A program made the translations under genes and the position numbers. Positions 25,124 through 33,760 of a DNA stretch of 64,000 nucleotides are shown here, in pieces; the first letter of the stretch is position 1; every line of letters begins with the position of its first letter. Below the pieces are notes generated by a model. It ran no database searches, had not been told where the DNA came from, and was given only the letters and a program-made list of their open reading frames with translations. This DNA is from Vicinamibacterales bacterium (lineage in GTDB: Bacteria; Acidobacteriota; Vicinamibacteria; Vicinamibacterales; UBA2999): assembly GCA_030680175.1 (NCBI GenBank), contig JAUXWO010000036.1, forward strand, positions 62,001 through 126,000. Reading direction: 5' to 3'.

Positions 25124-26716
25124 TCAGGCGTGCGGACGCGGCTCAAGGCCAAGCGCCTTCACGCGCGAGGCCAAAGTGGTCGGCTTCATGTCGAGCAGTG
25201 CGGCCGCGCCAGCCGGACCGAAGATCCGCCCTCCGCACTGCGCGAGCGCCGCGCGGATGCTCTCGCGCTCGAGTCGCTTGAGGTCGGCCGGCGTCAGCAG
25301 CCCTCCGGGCAGAGACGCGGCCGGCGACGACGACGCGGGCGGCGCGGCCCCGGCGTCCGCCAGCGGAAAGTTCAGCGGTCCGCCCTGCCACAGGATGACC
25401 GCGCGTTCGACGACGTGCTGGAGTTCGCGGACATTGCCGGGCCAGGCATGCCGGGCGAGGACATCGATGGCGCGCTGCGGCACGCTGGCAATCGGCCGGT
25501 TCAGCCGCCGCGCGCTCTCCCGGACGAAGTGCCGCACCAGCGGAGCGATGTCCTCACGCCGCTCCCGGAGCGGCGGCACCTCCACGGGGAAGACGCTCAG
25601 CCGATAGTAGAGGTCCTGCCGGAAGCGCCCCGCGTCCACCTCCGCCTTCAGGTCGCGGTTGGTCGCGGCGATCACACGGACGTTCACACGCCGCGTTCTG
25701 TTGTCGCCCACGCGCTCGAGCTCCTGCTCCTGCAGCACTCGCAGCAGCTTCGCCTGGAGCGCCAGCGGAATCTCGCCGACTTCGTCCAGAAACAACGTGC
25801 CCCGATCGGCCAGTTCGAACCGGCCGGGCCGATCCTGCATCGCCCCCGTGAACGCCCCGCGGACGTGGCCGAAGAACTCGCTTTCAAAGAGGCCCTCGGG
25901 CACGGCGCCGCAGTTGACCTTGATGAAGGCCCGCGACCGCCGCGGACTTCGATCGTGAATGGCACGCGCCACCAGCTCCTTCCCGGTCCCGCTCTCCCCG
26001 GTGACGAGGACGGTGGCATCCGTCGCCGCCACCAGGGCGACCTGCTGCAGCACTTTCTGGAGGCCCGGGCTCTCGCCGACGAAATCGCCCATCTGGAGCG
26101 CCGAACTGACCTCCTCGCGCAGGTACACGTTCTCGTCCTCCAGGCGCGCACGCAGGCCCTCGATCTCCTCGAACGCCCGTGCGTTGGCGATGCTGACCGC
26201 CGCGTAGTCGGCAAACACGCGCAGCCACTCGAACCCATCGCCGTCGAGGATCCCGCGATCGAATAGGGCGAGCACCCCGAGCGTCGTGCCCCGGAACACC
26301 AGGGGCTGCACGGCAAACGACTGCACGCCCTCCCGCCTGACCCAGCCCGGGTCAGCCACCCACGCCGGCTCGTGCTCGAGATCCACCAGCAGCATGGGTT
26401 CCCCGCTCTGAGCCACGCGTCCGATCTTCCGTTCGCCGAGCGCGAAGAGGTGGAACCGGCCGTCGGTGCGCGAGTAGTCCCCGGCACCGGCGGACCGGCC
26501 CGCGCTCGCCACCATGTGCAGGGCCACGGCGTCCTCAGGCGGCCCCCCTTTCTGCCGGCACACGTGACACGCCGTCCTCGGGCCCACGAGCCAGATGCGC
26601 GACAGCACGGTGTTCGGACAGAGCGCCAGCCCCCCGACGATGGCTTCCAAGACGTCGGCCAGACCGCGCTGTCGCGCGGTCGCCACCATGACCTGGGGTA
26701 GTTCTGCGGTGTTCAT
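25124..26716 (-). CDS. Sigma-54-dependent activator with GAF sensor
   Basis: 530 residues. A GAF domain fills about residues 20-180 ([20 protein letters not shown], with two Cys in [21 protein letters not shown]). The AAA+ domain follows from about 205 to 440: [20 protein letters not shown] (Walker A), [20 protein letters not shown] (GAFTGA loop for sigma-54 contact), LFLDEVGEI (Walker B). A Fis-type HTH ends the protein ([20 protein letters not shown]). Regulators of this type act from upstream sites; palindromic repeats directly ahead of the gene are the probable binding sites. The GAF ligand is unknown; CHVC hints at a metal or redox signal. It is divergent from the cysteine-hydrolase operon. 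Confidence 0.9.
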   Translation of the reverse strand: MNTAELPQVMVATARQRGLADVLEAIVGGLALCPNTVLSRIWLVGPRTACHVCRQKGGPPEDAVALHMVASAGRSAGAGDYSRTDGRFHLFALGERKIGRVAQSGEPMLLVDLEHEPAWVADPGWVRREGVQSFAVQPLVFRGTTLGVLALFDRGILDGDGFEWLRVFADYAAVSIANARAFEEIEGLRARLEDENVYLREEVSSALQMGDFVGESPGLQKVLQQVALVAATDATVLVTGESGTGKELVARAIHDRSPRRSRAFIKVNCGAVPEGLFESEFFGHVRGAFTGAMQDRPGRFELADRGTLFLDEVGEIPLALQAKLLRVLQEQELERVGDNRTRRVNVRVIAATNRDLKAEVDAGRFRQDLYYRLSVFPVEVPPLRERREDIAPLVRHFVRESARRLNRPIASVPQRAIDVLARHAWPGNVRELQHVVERAVILWQGGPLNFPLADAGAAPPASSSPAASLPGGLLTPADLKRLERESIRAALAQCGGRIFGPAGAAALLDMKPTTLASRVKALGLEPRPHA

Positions 26717-26723
26717 GCCAACT

Positions 26724-26782
26724 GCTACGAACTCACGTAGCCATCGGCTACGACATCTCCGGATACTACGAACACTCGTAGT
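26724..26782. promoter_or_regulatory. Palindromic CTACGA repeats, probable activator sites
   Basis: Two dyads: GCTACG-AACTCA-CGTAGC (26724-26741) and ACTACGA-ACAC-TCGTAGT (26765-26782, perfect 7-bp arms). Centres are 41 bases apart, about four helical turns. A half site CTACGA lies between (26748-26753). They sit just upstream of the sigma-54 activator gene and 135-190 bases ahead of the operon at 26917. Confidence 0.7.
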
Positions 26783-26838
26783 CGCAAGACCAACGATGAT
26801 CTCGTTTCACATCAATGATTTGAAGCGAACGACCCATG

Positions 26839-26855
26839 TGGCACGGATGGTGAAT
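26839..26855 (+). promoter_or_regulatory. Possible sigma-54 promoter of the 26917 operon
   Basis: TGGCACG at 26839-26845 is a perfect -24 element. At the -12 position the sequence is GTGA instead of TTGC, so the second half is weak. Position between the palindromes and the operon is right. Low confidence because of the missing GC. Confidence 0.3.
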
Positions 26856-26916
26856 TCTGGTGACGACGGAACACTGACCCGAAGCTTACTCCACCTCGAA
26901 AAAAGGGAGCACGTCC

Positions 26917-28101
26917 ATGTCTGATCGCGCCACATCCGCACAAGTCTCGAATCACACTCCGCCCCTCAACGAGGGGTTGATGGCACACCTGATGGTCCGG
27001 GCGCAGGACGGTGACCGCGCCGCCTATCGGCGGCTGCTGGACGAGGTCGCCGCCCACGTCCGCGCCCTCGTCGAGCCTCATGCCACGTACGCCCCGTGGG
27101 TCGAGGACATCGTCCGGGAGTGCTTGATGGCCGTGCACTATGCGCGTGCCACCTACCACCCGTCGCGTCCGTTTGGCCCGTGGCTCCAGGCCATCACCTC
27201 CCACCGGCTGGCTGCCCACGATCAGGGCGCCCCCTCCGCGCGGCCCGTGGCCGCTGGCGCCAGGTCGCCGCGGCAGCGGCCACGGGGCCTGACGGTCGCA
27301 TTCGCCGCGATGGCGTTCATCACGCTCGTGGCTGGCACGACGGTGTCCCTGCGTGCGCAGGCGCAGCCGGCGCCGGCCGTGCCGCACTACAGCGGTCCCC
27401 GCGAGGACGCGCCCATCCCGCGGCCCGGAATGACGCCGGCGCAGGGCCGCGTCGCGGTGGTGGTCACCGACCCGCAGAACGACTTCCTGAGTCCGGACGG
27501 CGTGGCATGGGGAGTCGTGGGTGAGAGCGTGAAGGAGAACGGGACCGTCGAGAATATCGAGCGCCTGCTCAAGGTCGCGAAGGCCTCCGACATCCCGGTC
27601 TTCGTCAGCCCCCACTACTACTACCCGCACGACCACCGCTGGACCTTCGGCGGCGCGCTCGAGGTGCTCATGCACGCCATCGGGATGTTCGATCGCAAGG
27701 GCGCGCTGACGCAGGAGGCGTTCGAGGGCTCCGGCGCCGACTGGCTCGCCCGCTACAAGCCGTATCTCAACGACGGCAAGACCGTCATCACCAGCCCGCA
27801 CAAGGTCTTTGGCCCCGAAACCAACGACCTCGTCCTGCAGCTGCGCAAGGCCGGCATCAGCCAGGTCGTGCTCGCAGGCATGTCCGCCAACCTCTGCACC
27901 GAATCGCATATGCGCGAGCTCCTCGAGCAGGGATTCGAGGTCGTCGTCGTCACCGACGCCACCGCAGCGGCCAAGCTCCCGGGCTTCGACGGCTATGAAG
28001 CCGCCTACGTGAACTTCCGGTTGATCGCCAGCGACATCTGGAGCACGGCCGACGCCGTGAAAACCCTCTCGTCGCTTGACGCACCACCCTCGCGCCGCTG
28101 A
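26917..28101 (+). CDS. Sigma-region-2 / membrane helix / cysteine hydrolase fusion
   Basis: 394 residues, start supported by AAAAAAGGGAG upstream. Residues 20-105 look like region 2 of an ECF sigma factor (LMVRAQDGDRAAYRRLLDEV, WVEDIVRECLMAVHYARATY, SRPFGPWLQAITSHRLAAH) but no region 4 follows. A signal-like helix comes next (TVAFAAMAFITLVAGTTVSL). The rest is an isochorismatase-like cysteine hydrolase: VVVTDPQNDFLSPDG with the catalytic Asp, SPHKVFGPETNDLV with the Lys, GMSANLCTESHMRELLEQ with the nucleophile Cys. So an intracellular DNA/RNA-polymerase module precedes an exported enzyme in one chain, which is very unusual. A closely similar region 2 stands alone at 31656. First gene of the operon opposite the sigma-54 activator. 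Confidence 0.8.
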   Translation: MSDRATSAQVSNHTPPLNEGLMAHLMVRAQDGDRAAYRRLLDEVAAHVRALVEPHATYAPWVEDIVRECLMAVHYARATYHPSRPFGPWLQAITSHRLAAHDQGAPSARPVAAGARSPRQRPRGLTVAFAAMAFITLVAGTTVSLRAQAQPAPAVPHYSGPREDAPIPRPGMTPAQGRVAVVVTDPQNDFLSPDGVAWGVVGESVKENGTVENIERLLKVAKASDIPVFVSPHYYYPHDHRWTFGGALEVLMHAIGMFDRKGALTQEAFEGSGADWLARYKPYLNDGKTVITSPHKVFGPETNDLVLQLRKAGISQVVLAGMSANLCTESHMRELLEQGFEVVVVTDATAAAKLPGFDGYEAAYVNFRLIASDIWSTADAVKTLSSLDAPPSRR

Positions 28102-28158
28102 TCCACCCGGGGCGGCGCGACCACGGTCGTGCCGCCTCCCTTTGTCCGAGAGGTCCGT

Positions 28159-28638
28159 ATGTCGTCATCGTCGTCGAATCGCCCCCCGCGTCCGCCCTTC
28201 ACACGGGACGCTGCCGTGCAGAAGGTGCGGATGGCCGAGAACGCCTGGAACACCCGCGAGCCGGAGCGCGTCTCGCTCGCGTATACCTCGGATTCCGTCT
28301 GGCGCAACCGCGCCGAGTTCCTCGCCGGCCGTGAGGCCATCGTCGCGTTCCTGCGCCGCAAGTGGGCCCGGGAGCTGGACTACCGCCTGATCAAGGAGCT
28401 GTGGGCCTTCGGTGACGACCGCCTCTCCGTGCGCTTCGCCTACGAGTGGCGCGACGACAGCGGCCACTGGTTCCGGTCCTACGGGAACGAGAACTGGGAA
28501 TTCGACGCGGCCGGCCTGATGCGCCGCCGGCTCGCCAGCATCAACGATCTGCCGATCCGTGAAGCGGAGCGGAAGTACCACTGGCCGCTCGGCCCCCGGC
28601 CCGCGGACCATCCGTCGCTTTCGGATCTCGGCCTGTGA
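28159..28638 (+). CDS. DUF1348 (NTF2-like) protein
   Basis: 159 residues from ATG 28159. The NTF2-like fold of DUF1348: [60 protein letters not shown]. These proteins are often encoded beside isochorismatase-like and flavin enzymes; function unproven. It follows the fusion gene by 57 bases and is presumed co-transcribed. Confidence 0.85.
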   Translation: MSSSSSNRPPRPPFTRDAAVQKVRMAENAWNTREPERVSLAYTSDSVWRNRAEFLAGREAIVAFLRRKWARELDYRLIKELWAFGDDRLSVRFAYEWRDDSGHWFRSYGNENWEFDAAGLMRRRLASINDLPIREAERKYHWPLGPRPADHPSLSDLGL

Positions 28639-28686
28639 TCCGGAGCACGTCCATCCCTGTTTCAGGCCCTCAAGGAGTGTCCGTTC

Positions 28687-29064
28687 ATGTCGAAGACCGC
28701 CATCGTCATCTATTCCGATCCGAAGTCCGGCAGCGATGAATCGCTCGGCCGGCTGTTCAACGGCCTGTTCGTCGCGTACGAGCTCATCGAGAAGCAGCAG
28801 GAGGTCGCCGTGGTCTTCCAGGGCGCCGGGGTGCGCTGGGCCAGCGAACTCGTGAAGCCCGAGCATCCGGCGCATGCCCTCTACAACGCAGTCAAGGACA
28901 GCGTGGCCGGCGTCTGCGGCGGTTGCGCCGACGTGTTCGGCGCGACGGCCGACGCGAAGAGCGCCGGCGCGAAGCTGGTGCACGAGAAGATGATTCCGGG
29001 GACGTCCGGCATCATCGATCTGTCGAAGTATCTCGACGCCGGCTACCGCGTTCTCAACTTCTGA
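28687..29064 (+). CDS. DsrE-family protein
   Basis: 125 residues. DsrE/F-like fold: KTAIVIYSDPKSGSDESLGR, VAVVFQGAGVRWASELVKPE, and a Cys pair in VAGVCGGCADVFGA where sulfur-carrier members have the active cysteine. Could carry persulfide sulfur or be a small redox adaptor. Third gene of the operon; 48 bases after the DUF1348 gene, with a good AAGGAG site. Confidence 0.85.
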   Translation: MSKTAIVIYSDPKSGSDESLGRLFNGLFVAYELIEKQQEVAVVFQGAGVRWASELVKPEHPAHALYNAVKDSVAGVCGGCADVFGATADAKSAGAKLVHEKMIPGTSGIIDLSKYLDAGYRVLNF

Positions 29065-29131
29065 TCGCTGGCAACACGGGAGGCGCGAGGCCCTGACAGG
29101 CCCGCGCCTGCCCTTCATCCGAGGAGCCGTC

Positions 29132-30037
29132 GTGACCGAGGCGTATCACTCCGGCGAGATTGCCATTCAGGAACGGGTGGGCGTGCGCGACGAGGCGCTG
29201 CTCAACGGACGCGTGATCGCGCGTGAGATCCCGATCGCCGCCCGCCCCTTCGTGCGGCAACAGGCCACAGTGGCGCTGGGCTGGACCGACGGGGCCGGAA
29301 ATCCCTGGGCGTCGCTCGTCGTCGCCGAGCCCGGCTTCGCATCGTCCAACGAGGCCGGCACCGCCGTCACGCTCGAACTGCCGGAGCCGTCGGTGGCGCT
29401 CATGACGGCCCTCGACGGCGGCCGAGCCGCGAGCGCGCTGGGCCTGGTGTTCATCGACCTCTCCACCAGACGGCGGCTCCGGGCGAACGGCATGGTGACG
29501 CGCGCCATCGCCGGCGTGCTGCGCCTCGATGTCGAACAGGCCTATCCCAACTGCCCGAAGTACATCCAGCGCCGCGAACGCGTGGAGGCCGGCACGCCCC
29601 AGTCAGGACCGGCAGTGTCGACCGGTGAGGGGGTACCAGACGACCTGTCCGCATGGCTGGCGCGCACCGACACCGCGTTCGTGGCGAGCGCGGGTCCCGG
29701 GGGCAGCATTGACTGCTCGCACCGTGGCGGACGCGCGGGGTTCATGCACTTGGACGGCCAGGAGGTGCACGTGCCGGACTACGCGGGCAACTCCATGTTC
29801 TGCACCCTGGGCAACATGCTGGTGGAGCCGCGCGCGGGACTCGCGCTCGTGGACTTCACTACCAGGCGGCAGCTGCATCTGACCGGCGACGTCACCCTCG
29901 AGGTGTCCTCCTCACACGACGGCGAAACAGGACGCGCGTGGCGGCTGCGCCCCCGCGCCTGGGCCGTCTCGCCGCTGCCCGCAGCCGTCGCGTGGCGTCT
30001 CGTCGACGAGTCGCCCTTCAATCCTCCGATCGCATGA
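29132..30037 (+). CDS. FMN-binding split-barrel (PNPOx-like) protein
   Basis: 301 residues from GTG 29132, preceded by GAGGAG. Two split-barrel halves are visible: QQATVALGWTDGAGNPWASL in the first and TDTAFVASAGPGGSIDCSHR then GNSMFCTLGNMLVEPRAGL in the second. The second half reads like pyridoxamine-phosphate-oxidase-type flavoproteins that bind FMN. Its ATGA overlap with the ferredoxin reductase gene and the frequent natural fusion of these two families suggest that the two proteins form one redox unit. Confidence 0.8.
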   Translation: MTEAYHSGEIAIQERVGVRDEALLNGRVIAREIPIAARPFVRQQATVALGWTDGAGNPWASLVVAEPGFASSNEAGTAVTLELPEPSVALMTALDGGRAASALGLVFIDLSTRRRLRANGMVTRAIAGVLRLDVEQAYPNCPKYIQRRERVEAGTPQSGPAVSTGEGVPDDLSAWLARTDTAFVASAGPGGSIDCSHRGGRAGFMHLDGQEVHVPDYAGNSMFCTLGNMLVEPRAGLALVDFTTRRQLHLTGDVTLEVSSSHDGETGRAWRLRPRAWAVSPLPAAVAWRLVDESPFNPPIA

Positions 30038-30966
30038 TGACCCTCGTCGTCCTCGACAAGCGGGCGCTGACGCGCGAGGTCGTGCAGGTGCGACTCGCGC
30101 GTGAAGACGGCGGCGCGCTTCCGGCCTTCGAGGCGGGCGCGCATCTGGAGCTTCGTGTGGGAGGCCTGACGCGACGCTACTCTCTCACGTCGACGCCTGG
30201 CGAGCGGTCGCACTACGACATCACGGTGCAGCGCGCGGCACCGAGCCGCGGCGGCTCCGCGTTCGTTCACGACACGCTCGGCGTCGGAGACGCGGTTGAT
30301 GTCGACGGCCCGTTCAACACCTTCAGATTCATCGGCCGTCCGCCGTACGCGGTCTTCATCGCGGGCGGCATCGGACTCACGCCCTTCTACACCATGATCC
30401 CTGCAGCCGCCGATGCGGGTGTGGCGCACGAGTTGCACTACGTGACGCGCACGTCGATCGGCCGGCTCCCCATCGACACGCTCCGTGCGACTCGCGTGTT
30501 CACTTACGTCAGCCGGGAGGGCGAGGCCGACGCGCGGCGCCTCGACATCGTGGCCCTGCTGCGGCAGACCCGCCGGGACGCGCACCTCTACGTCTGCGGC
30601 CCCCGCCGCATGATCGAAGAGGTGCGATCGGTCGCCGAGCGCCTGGGATGGCCGAAGGCGTCGATGCACGCCGAGAGCTTCGGTCCCTCGGCGACCTCCG
30701 GCGACCGCCCCGTCACGGTCCATCTGGAGGCGTCCGCCGTCACGCTGCAGGTCGCCCCCGGCACTTCCATTCTGCAGGCCATGCTCGACCACGGCATCTG
30801 GGCCAGCTACGCGTGCCGGAGAGGCGAATGCGGTTCGTGCTATGTCGAGGTCGCCGACGGCATCGTCGATCATCGCGACGTCTGCCTGTCGGCCGCTGAG
30901 CGCCGCGCGGGCATGTGTCCGTGCGTCTCCTGGCCCACGTCCGGCGCCGTGACGATTCACGCGTGA
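30034..30966 (+). CDS. Ferredoxin reductase with C-terminal [2Fe-2S] domain
   Basis: 310 residues. Flavin domain with RRYSLTSTPGE, NADH-binding AVFIAGGIGLTPFYTMIPAA and YVCGPRRMIEEV, then a plant-type ferredoxin at the C-terminus: ASYACRRGECGSCYVEVADG plus a distal Cys (DHRDVCLSA). Order and length match phthalate-dioxygenase-reductase-like (vanillate demethylase reductase) proteins. It would pass electrons from NAD(P)H to a partner, here most likely the overlapping split-barrel flavoprotein. Last gene of the operon started at 26917. Confidence 0.88.
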   Translation: MMTLVVLDKRALTREVVQVRLAREDGGALPAFEAGAHLELRVGGLTRRYSLTSTPGERSHYDITVQRAAPSRGGSAFVHDTLGVGDAVDVDGPFNTFRFIGRPPYAVFIAGGIGLTPFYTMIPAAADAGVAHELHYVTRTSIGRLPIDTLRATRVFTYVSREGEADARRLDIVALLRQTRRDAHLYVCGPRRMIEEVRSVAERLGWPKASMHAESFGPSATSGDRPVTVHLEASAVTLQVAPGTSILQAMLDHGIWASYACRRGECGSCYVEVADGIVDHRDVCLSAAERRAGMCPCVSWPTSGAVTIHA

Positions 30967-31004
30967 CACCCGGACGGCGGCCGCCCCATCGCCCGTCACT
31001 CTAC

Positions 31005-31025
31005 GAGGCGCACGTAACGCGCCTC
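31005..31025 (+). terminator. Hairpin downstream of the redox operon
   Basis: GAGGCGC (31005-31011), loop ACGTAAC, GCGCCTC (31019-31025): a perfect 7-bp stem 38 bases after the ferredoxin reductase stop. No run of T follows, so a rho-independent terminator is possible but not certain. The GTAAC in the loop lacks the GAC of the promoter element. Confidence 0.45.
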
Positions 31026-31027
31026 GT

Positions 31028-31522
31028 TTCCGTTCCCAGAGGATTCTTCCCGTCCACGGCACCGGGATCAAGGACGTGCTCGACCGTGTCCAGGTACCAA
31101 AGGGATCCTTCTACAACTACTTCGAGAGCAAGGAGGCCTTTGCCGCCGCGGCCATCCGGCACTACGCCGACTGCTTTGCCGCCAGGATGCGCACCGCCCT
31201 GCAGGCGGCACCCGACCCCTACACCGGCCTGCGGCGCTTCTTCGACGGCCTGATGATCGACCTCGAGGCCACGGGATTCACGGGAGGCTGCCTCATCGCC
31301 AAACAGGGTGCCTCGCTCGCCGCGGCGAGCGCGTGGCGAGCGGCGTCTTTACTGTCAGCGAAATCCACGAGCGGGACGTGTCTCTTTCGGGACGGCTACC
31401 GCCTCTCGACGAGCGCCATACTGGGAGCCCTGACGGCCGGGAATCCTTGCATTGGCGTTCACGTGTTTCTCCGTCAAGGCGACCGCCCCGCCGGAGGACG
31501 CGCAAAACGACATCGGGACTAA
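31028..31522 (+). pseudogene. TetR-family regulator remnant
   Basis: From about 31028 the frame reads RILPVHGTGIKDVLDRVQVP then KGSFYNYFESKEAFAAAAI, the recognition part of a TetR helix-turn-helix, followed by a ligand-domain fragment (RRFFDGLMIDLEATGFTGGCL). The first helix that normally precedes GTGIKDV is missing about ten residues, and there is no proper start codon; after residue 90 the sequence no longer looks like a TetR core. I read it as a decayed gene. The intact family member would be about 190 residues. Confidence 0.6.
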
Positions 31523-31655
31523 CGAGGCCCGCACGTCAACACGCTCGATGGTCTCAGGCTGGCCTCGTTCGGGTCGTTCCACCTGGGCGGTGGTCCGGCC
31601 CCGCGGTCTCGTGAACGCACCGCCAGGCCACGGCAGACCGCAAGGAGGAGTGCTC

Positions 31656-32027
31656 ATGTTCCGTCGCGCCACCGACGGCCACGACCCGAGCGTTACCCGC
31701 ATCCCGCCGGCCCGCGAGGCCACGATGGCACGCCTGATGACGTGCGCACAGGACGGCGATCGCGCGTCGTACCGGGAGCTGCTGGGCCTTGTTGTCGCGC
31801 ACGTACGGGAGTCCCCACCGCCTGCCGGCCACGCGGCCTACGGGGAAGACATCGTGCAGGAGTCCCTCCGGGCCGTCCACGCCGCGCGGCACACCTGGCA
31901 CCCGGCGCGTCCGTTCGGCCCGTGGCTGAACGCCCTCGTCAGCAGGCGGCTGGCGGTCCACCGCGGCGCCGCGTTCGCCCGGTGGCGACCGGCCGGCGCC
32001 GTCGAGCGCTCTGGCCGTCGCGCGTGA
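31656..32027 (+). CDS. Stand-alone sigma-factor region-2 protein
   Basis: 123 residues, ATG 31656 with strong AAGGAGGAG. The product is region 2 of an ECF sigma factor only: ARLMTCAQDGDRASYRELLG, YGEDIVQESLRAVHAARHTW, ARPFGPWLNALVSRRLAVHR, ending soon after. Region 4, needed to recognise the -35 box, is absent. The sequence is clearly related to the N-terminal part of the fusion protein at 26917. Either a truncated gene or a free core-binding domain that could compete with sigma factors. Confidence 0.7.
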   Translation: MFRRATDGHDPSVTRIPPAREATMARLMTCAQDGDRASYRELLGLVVAHVRESPPPAGHAAYGEDIVQESLRAVHAARHTWHPARPFGPWLNALVSRRLAVHRGAAFARWRPAGAVERSGRRA

Positions 32028-32157
32028 CGTCCTCATCCGAAGTCTCCGTTCGGAACGCCTGGGGTTGGGGGGCCGTTTCAGACCTCGACCAACCCACTGC
32101 CGCACCAGGGAGCAGAATCCCGGATGCGATCCGCTGCCACGAGCGCCGCCGCGAAGT

Positions 32158-32182
32158 GTAACGAAGGGGCGCCCGTCTGGAC
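32158..32182 (+). promoter_or_regulatory. GTAAC-N17-GAC promoter-like element (site H)
   Basis: GTGTAACG with TGGACTG at standard spacing. Only 8 bases separate the GAC from the ATG of the histidine kinase, so the transcript should start at or next to the start codon. Confidence 0.75.
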
Positions 32183-32190
32183 TGGCCCTC

Positions 32191-33729
32191 ATGGCCGCTT
32201 GGCAACTCCTCCACGTCCTGGCATGGGCCGTCGGCCTGAAGGCCGCGCGCGACCTGCAGGCCGAGACGGCCAGCAGGAACTCGGGATGGACACTGCTCGT
32301 CTACGGGATCTGGTCGTGCCTGGTCATGGAGTTGGCGGCCATCGGGACCGGGTACCTCCCTGGACTCGATCTCCTTGCCGCGATCTCGGGCACCGGGGCG
32401 GCGGTGCTCATGGGGCTGGCCTTCCGGCGGCTCCTGCAGGGCGCACCGGCTCACGCTCCCGCCGCCATCACCCACCACTTGCGCCTGCTCGGCGGATACG
32501 CGCTGCTCGGCGGTGCCACCGTCGCCTGGGCCGCGCTGGCCCCCGGAACCGCCGCCAGCGCCAGAGACGCGTGGGCGATGCTCGGAGGGGGAGCATGGCT
32601 GGTCGTGTCGCTCGCCGCGGGCTACGCCCTGTGGTTTCCGCCAGACGCGGCGGCCTCAGAGGAGCTCGCCGATACGCGGTCCCTGAGTATCGCGTTCGGC
32701 TTCGCATTCCTGCATTCCGCGCTGGCACCGCTGGCCTGGATCGCGGACCTGCGCATCCATCCCGACGCGGGCGCCATCCTCGGCACGTCGTTCGTGCTCC
32801 TGCTGGTGGCCTCGCTGTACCGAACGCTCTTGCACGCGCGCAGTCTCCGGCTGACCCGAACGCTGGTCGAGCGTCATCAGATGCAGGAGCAACTCTGGCG
32901 GACGGAGCGAATTGCCACCATCGGATCCCTCGCGGCCAGCGCCGCGCATGACTTCCGGAACGCGCTGACCGTGATCGTCGGGCGCGCGGAACTGGCCCTG
33001 GAGCAGCCCGACCTGGCGCCGGCCGTGTGCGACGACCTGCACGAGATTCAGGACGCCGCCCAGCGCGCGGTCAGCCTCTCGACGAACCTGCTCAGCCTGG
33101 CCCGCCGGCCGAGCCCGCCGCAGAACCGGAACCTCAGCGAGACCGTACGGGCACCCCTGCGAGCCCTCGAATGGGAGTTGAAGCATCAACACATCACGAC
33201 GCATCTCGATCTGGCGGAGGTGACGGGACCAGACGTCGACCACGATCTCATCTTCCACGTCATGCTCAACCTGTACCTCAACGCGAGAGACGCCATGCGC
33301 CCCAAGGGCGGCGGCACCCTGACGGTAACGCTGGCGCGCACAGAGGACGGTGTGACGATCGCGGTCACCGACACCGGGGTGGGCATCCCGGACGAGTTCC
33401 AGCCTCGGATGTTCACGCCCCTCGAAACGACCAAGGGCCCCCAGGGCACAGGCCTCGGCCTGTCGGGCGCCAGGGGCATCATCGAGTCGATGGGAGGCGC
33501 GATCACGTTTGCGACAGTCGTGGGCGCGGGGACGACGTTTCGGATCAGACTGCCGTGGCCTGCGGCCGAGCCCGAAGGGGCCGCCTCCGCTGGCGTGCCA
33601 CCGCCGGCCCCCGCCCTCACGATGTTCGAAGGAGCGGATGCCCGCCCCCGGGTTGTCTCCCCGGCCGCGCCGTCCACGCCGCCACCCCGGCCGATCTCGG
33701 CCGTCCGGATCCCCTCTCTCCGGCCGTAA
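32191..33729 (+). CDS. Membrane sensor histidine kinase
   Basis: 512 residues. About seven hydrophobic segments in the first 220 residues (WTLLVYGIWSCLVMELAAIG, GYALLGGATVAWAALAPGT, IAFGFAFLHSALAPLAWIAD) form a membrane sensor. The kinase core follows: SLAASAAHDFRNALTVIVGR with the phospho-accepting His, then N box HVMLNLYLNARDAM, G1 VTDTGVGIPDEF and G2 GTGLGLSGARGIIESMGG. A Pro/Ala-rich tail of about 50 residues ends it. No response regulator is next to it. ATG 32191 follows a promoter element by 8 bases with no Shine-Dalgarno, suggesting leaderless translation. Confidence 0.88.
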   Translation: MAAWQLLHVLAWAVGLKAARDLQAETASRNSGWTLLVYGIWSCLVMELAAIGTGYLPGLDLLAAISGTGAAVLMGLAFRRLLQGAPAHAPAAITHHLRLLGGYALLGGATVAWAALAPGTAASARDAWAMLGGGAWLVVSLAAGYALWFPPDAAASEELADTRSLSIAFGFAFLHSALAPLAWIADLRIHPDAGAILGTSFVLLLVASLYRTLLHARSLRLTRTLVERHQMQEQLWRTERIATIGSLAASAAHDFRNALTVIVGRAELALEQPDLAPAVCDDLHEIQDAAQRAVSLSTNLLSLARRPSPPQNRNLSETVRAPLRALEWELKHQHITTHLDLAEVTGPDVDHDLIFHVMLNLYLNARDAMRPKGGGTLTVTLARTEDGVTIAVTDTGVGIPDEFQPRMFTPLETTKGPQGTGLGLSGARGIIESMGGAITFATVVGAGTTFRIRLPWPAAEPEGAASAGVPPPAPALTMFEGADARPRVVSPAAPSTPPPRPISAVRIPSLRP

Positions 33730-33750
33730 CGGGAGCGCCCCGTCTGATAC
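33726..33750 (+). promoter_or_regulatory. GTAAC-N17-TAC promoter-like element (site I)
   Basis: GCCGTAACGG with GATACTG at standard spacing; TAC replaces GAC. It overlaps the stop of the kinase gene and lies 10 bases before the SDR start codon. Confidence 0.6.
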
Positions 33751-33760
33751 TGCCTGAACC

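Noticed and set aside
26839-26855. A firm sigma-54 promoter call for the 26917 operon
   Set aside because: The -24 half is perfect but the essential GC at -12 is missing; kept only as a low-confidence feature.
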